From Campylobacter sp. CNRCH_2014_0184h (GTDB lineage Bacteria; Campylobacterota; Campylobacteria; Campylobacterales; Campylobacteraceae): DNA of 60,969 nt. A program made the translations under genes and the position numbers. How positions within the stretch are numbered: the stretch's first letter is position 1; each line of letters begins with the position of its first letter. The stretch covers positions 1 to 60,969 of the forward strand of contig NZ_JAKMTB010000007.1 in NCBI RefSeq assembly GCF_025772985.1, in the 5' to 3' direction. Below, in pieces: positions 60,870 to 60,969 of this stretch. The notes below the pieces were generated by a model. That model made no database searches and was not told the DNA's origin. It saw only the letters and a list, made by a program, of their open reading frames with translations.

Positions 60870-60969
60870 TCAAAAATACACCCCACCACTTAAATATAAC
60901 TTCATTCTATGATCATCATCAAATTTATACTGATGAACAGCTCTTGCTGCATCAAGCTTTATATAATAC
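60870..60969 (-). CDS. C-terminal fragment of a probable outer-membrane beta-barrel protein
   Basis: The last 32 codons of a minus-strand gene enter from the right edge, ending KLYLSGGVYF and a TGA at 60870-60872. Alternating residues and a terminal Phe preceded by Tyr fit the C-terminal beta-signal of outer-membrane proteins. The family cannot be told from this fragment. It lies 140 bp upstream of the secreted-protein gene. Confidence 0.6.
   Translation of the reverse strand, partial: YYIKLDAARAVHQYKFDDDHRMKLYLSGGVYF

Overview
This is AT-rich chromosomal DNA of a Campylobacter. The evidence is the epsilonproteobacterial gene complement (HobA, the membrane-anchored MurF, short Adk, CbrR, ChuZ) and gene blocks whose internal order I recall from C. 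jejuni. The mixture of blocks and the extra genes point to the C. lari group rather than C. jejuni itself; that species assignment is inference. I see no rRNA or tRNA gene, CRISPR array, insertion sequence, prophage or poly-G phase-variation tract. Nearly every base is coding, with many 1-65 nt overlaps.

Left part (0.6-8.8 kb): a minus-strand cluster runs nudH-lysC-hobA-holB-folP-ligA-tlyA-ribF-cmoA, covering mRNA decapping, aspartate kinase, replication initiation and clamp loading, folate, DNA ligase, rRNA and tRNA modification, and flavin synthesis. hemW is divergent from it. The first 597 bp hold no recognisable gene. From 9.9 to 16.8 kb lies an accessory-looking metal block. It contains the haem uptake system chuABCD, divergent chuZ (haem oxygenase) with a perfect Fur-box-like palindrome between chuA and chuZ, and an arsP-arsR pair with a 36-bp near-perfect operator palindrome. 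Then come tatB-tatC-queA on the plus strand.

Middle (19-43 kb): a minus-strand envelope cluster reads nadK-recN, cbrR-tatD-mltD-rlpA-kdsC-lptC-lptA-engB-(possible mreD-like gene)-mrdA. It covers KDO synthesis, LPS export, septal and elongasome peptidoglycan enzymes, and a bile-resistance regulator with degenerate domains. Plus-strand genes follow: aspS-adk-ppa, an uncharacterised OmpA-like protein, then valS-metN-metI, a family 8 glycosyltransferase and metQ. Convergent ackA-pta (acetate overflow and acetyl-CoA interconversion) ends at a shared palindromic terminator, and flgH (flagellar L-ring) is divergent from pta.

Right part (43.6-61 kb): a minus-strand cluster reads fapA-like-ruvA-ddl-orphan antitoxin-alpha/beta hydrolase-murF. 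A plus-strand run follows: murJ-cysS-msbA-pyrD-M16 peptidase-dapA-enoyl-ACP-reductase-like gene, terminator, pgsA-rseP. Cell-wall precursor synthesis (ddl, murF, dapA, lysC), lipid II flipping (murJ), LPS flipping and transport (msbA, lptA, lptC) and phospholipid synthesis (pgsA, FabL-like) make the window strongly envelope-centred. At the right edge are a secreted protein of unknown function and the last 32 codons of a probable outer-membrane beta-barrel protein.

I did not find an obviously new multi-gene defence or mobile system. The most interesting items are the MurF with a polytopic membrane domain in place of its usual substrate-binding domain, the orphan antitoxin in a cell-wall operon, the MreD-like candidate, the FabL-like reductase, the degenerate CbrR, the glycosyltransferase inside the methionine-transport genes, the OmpA-like gene, and the ArsR and Fur operators.
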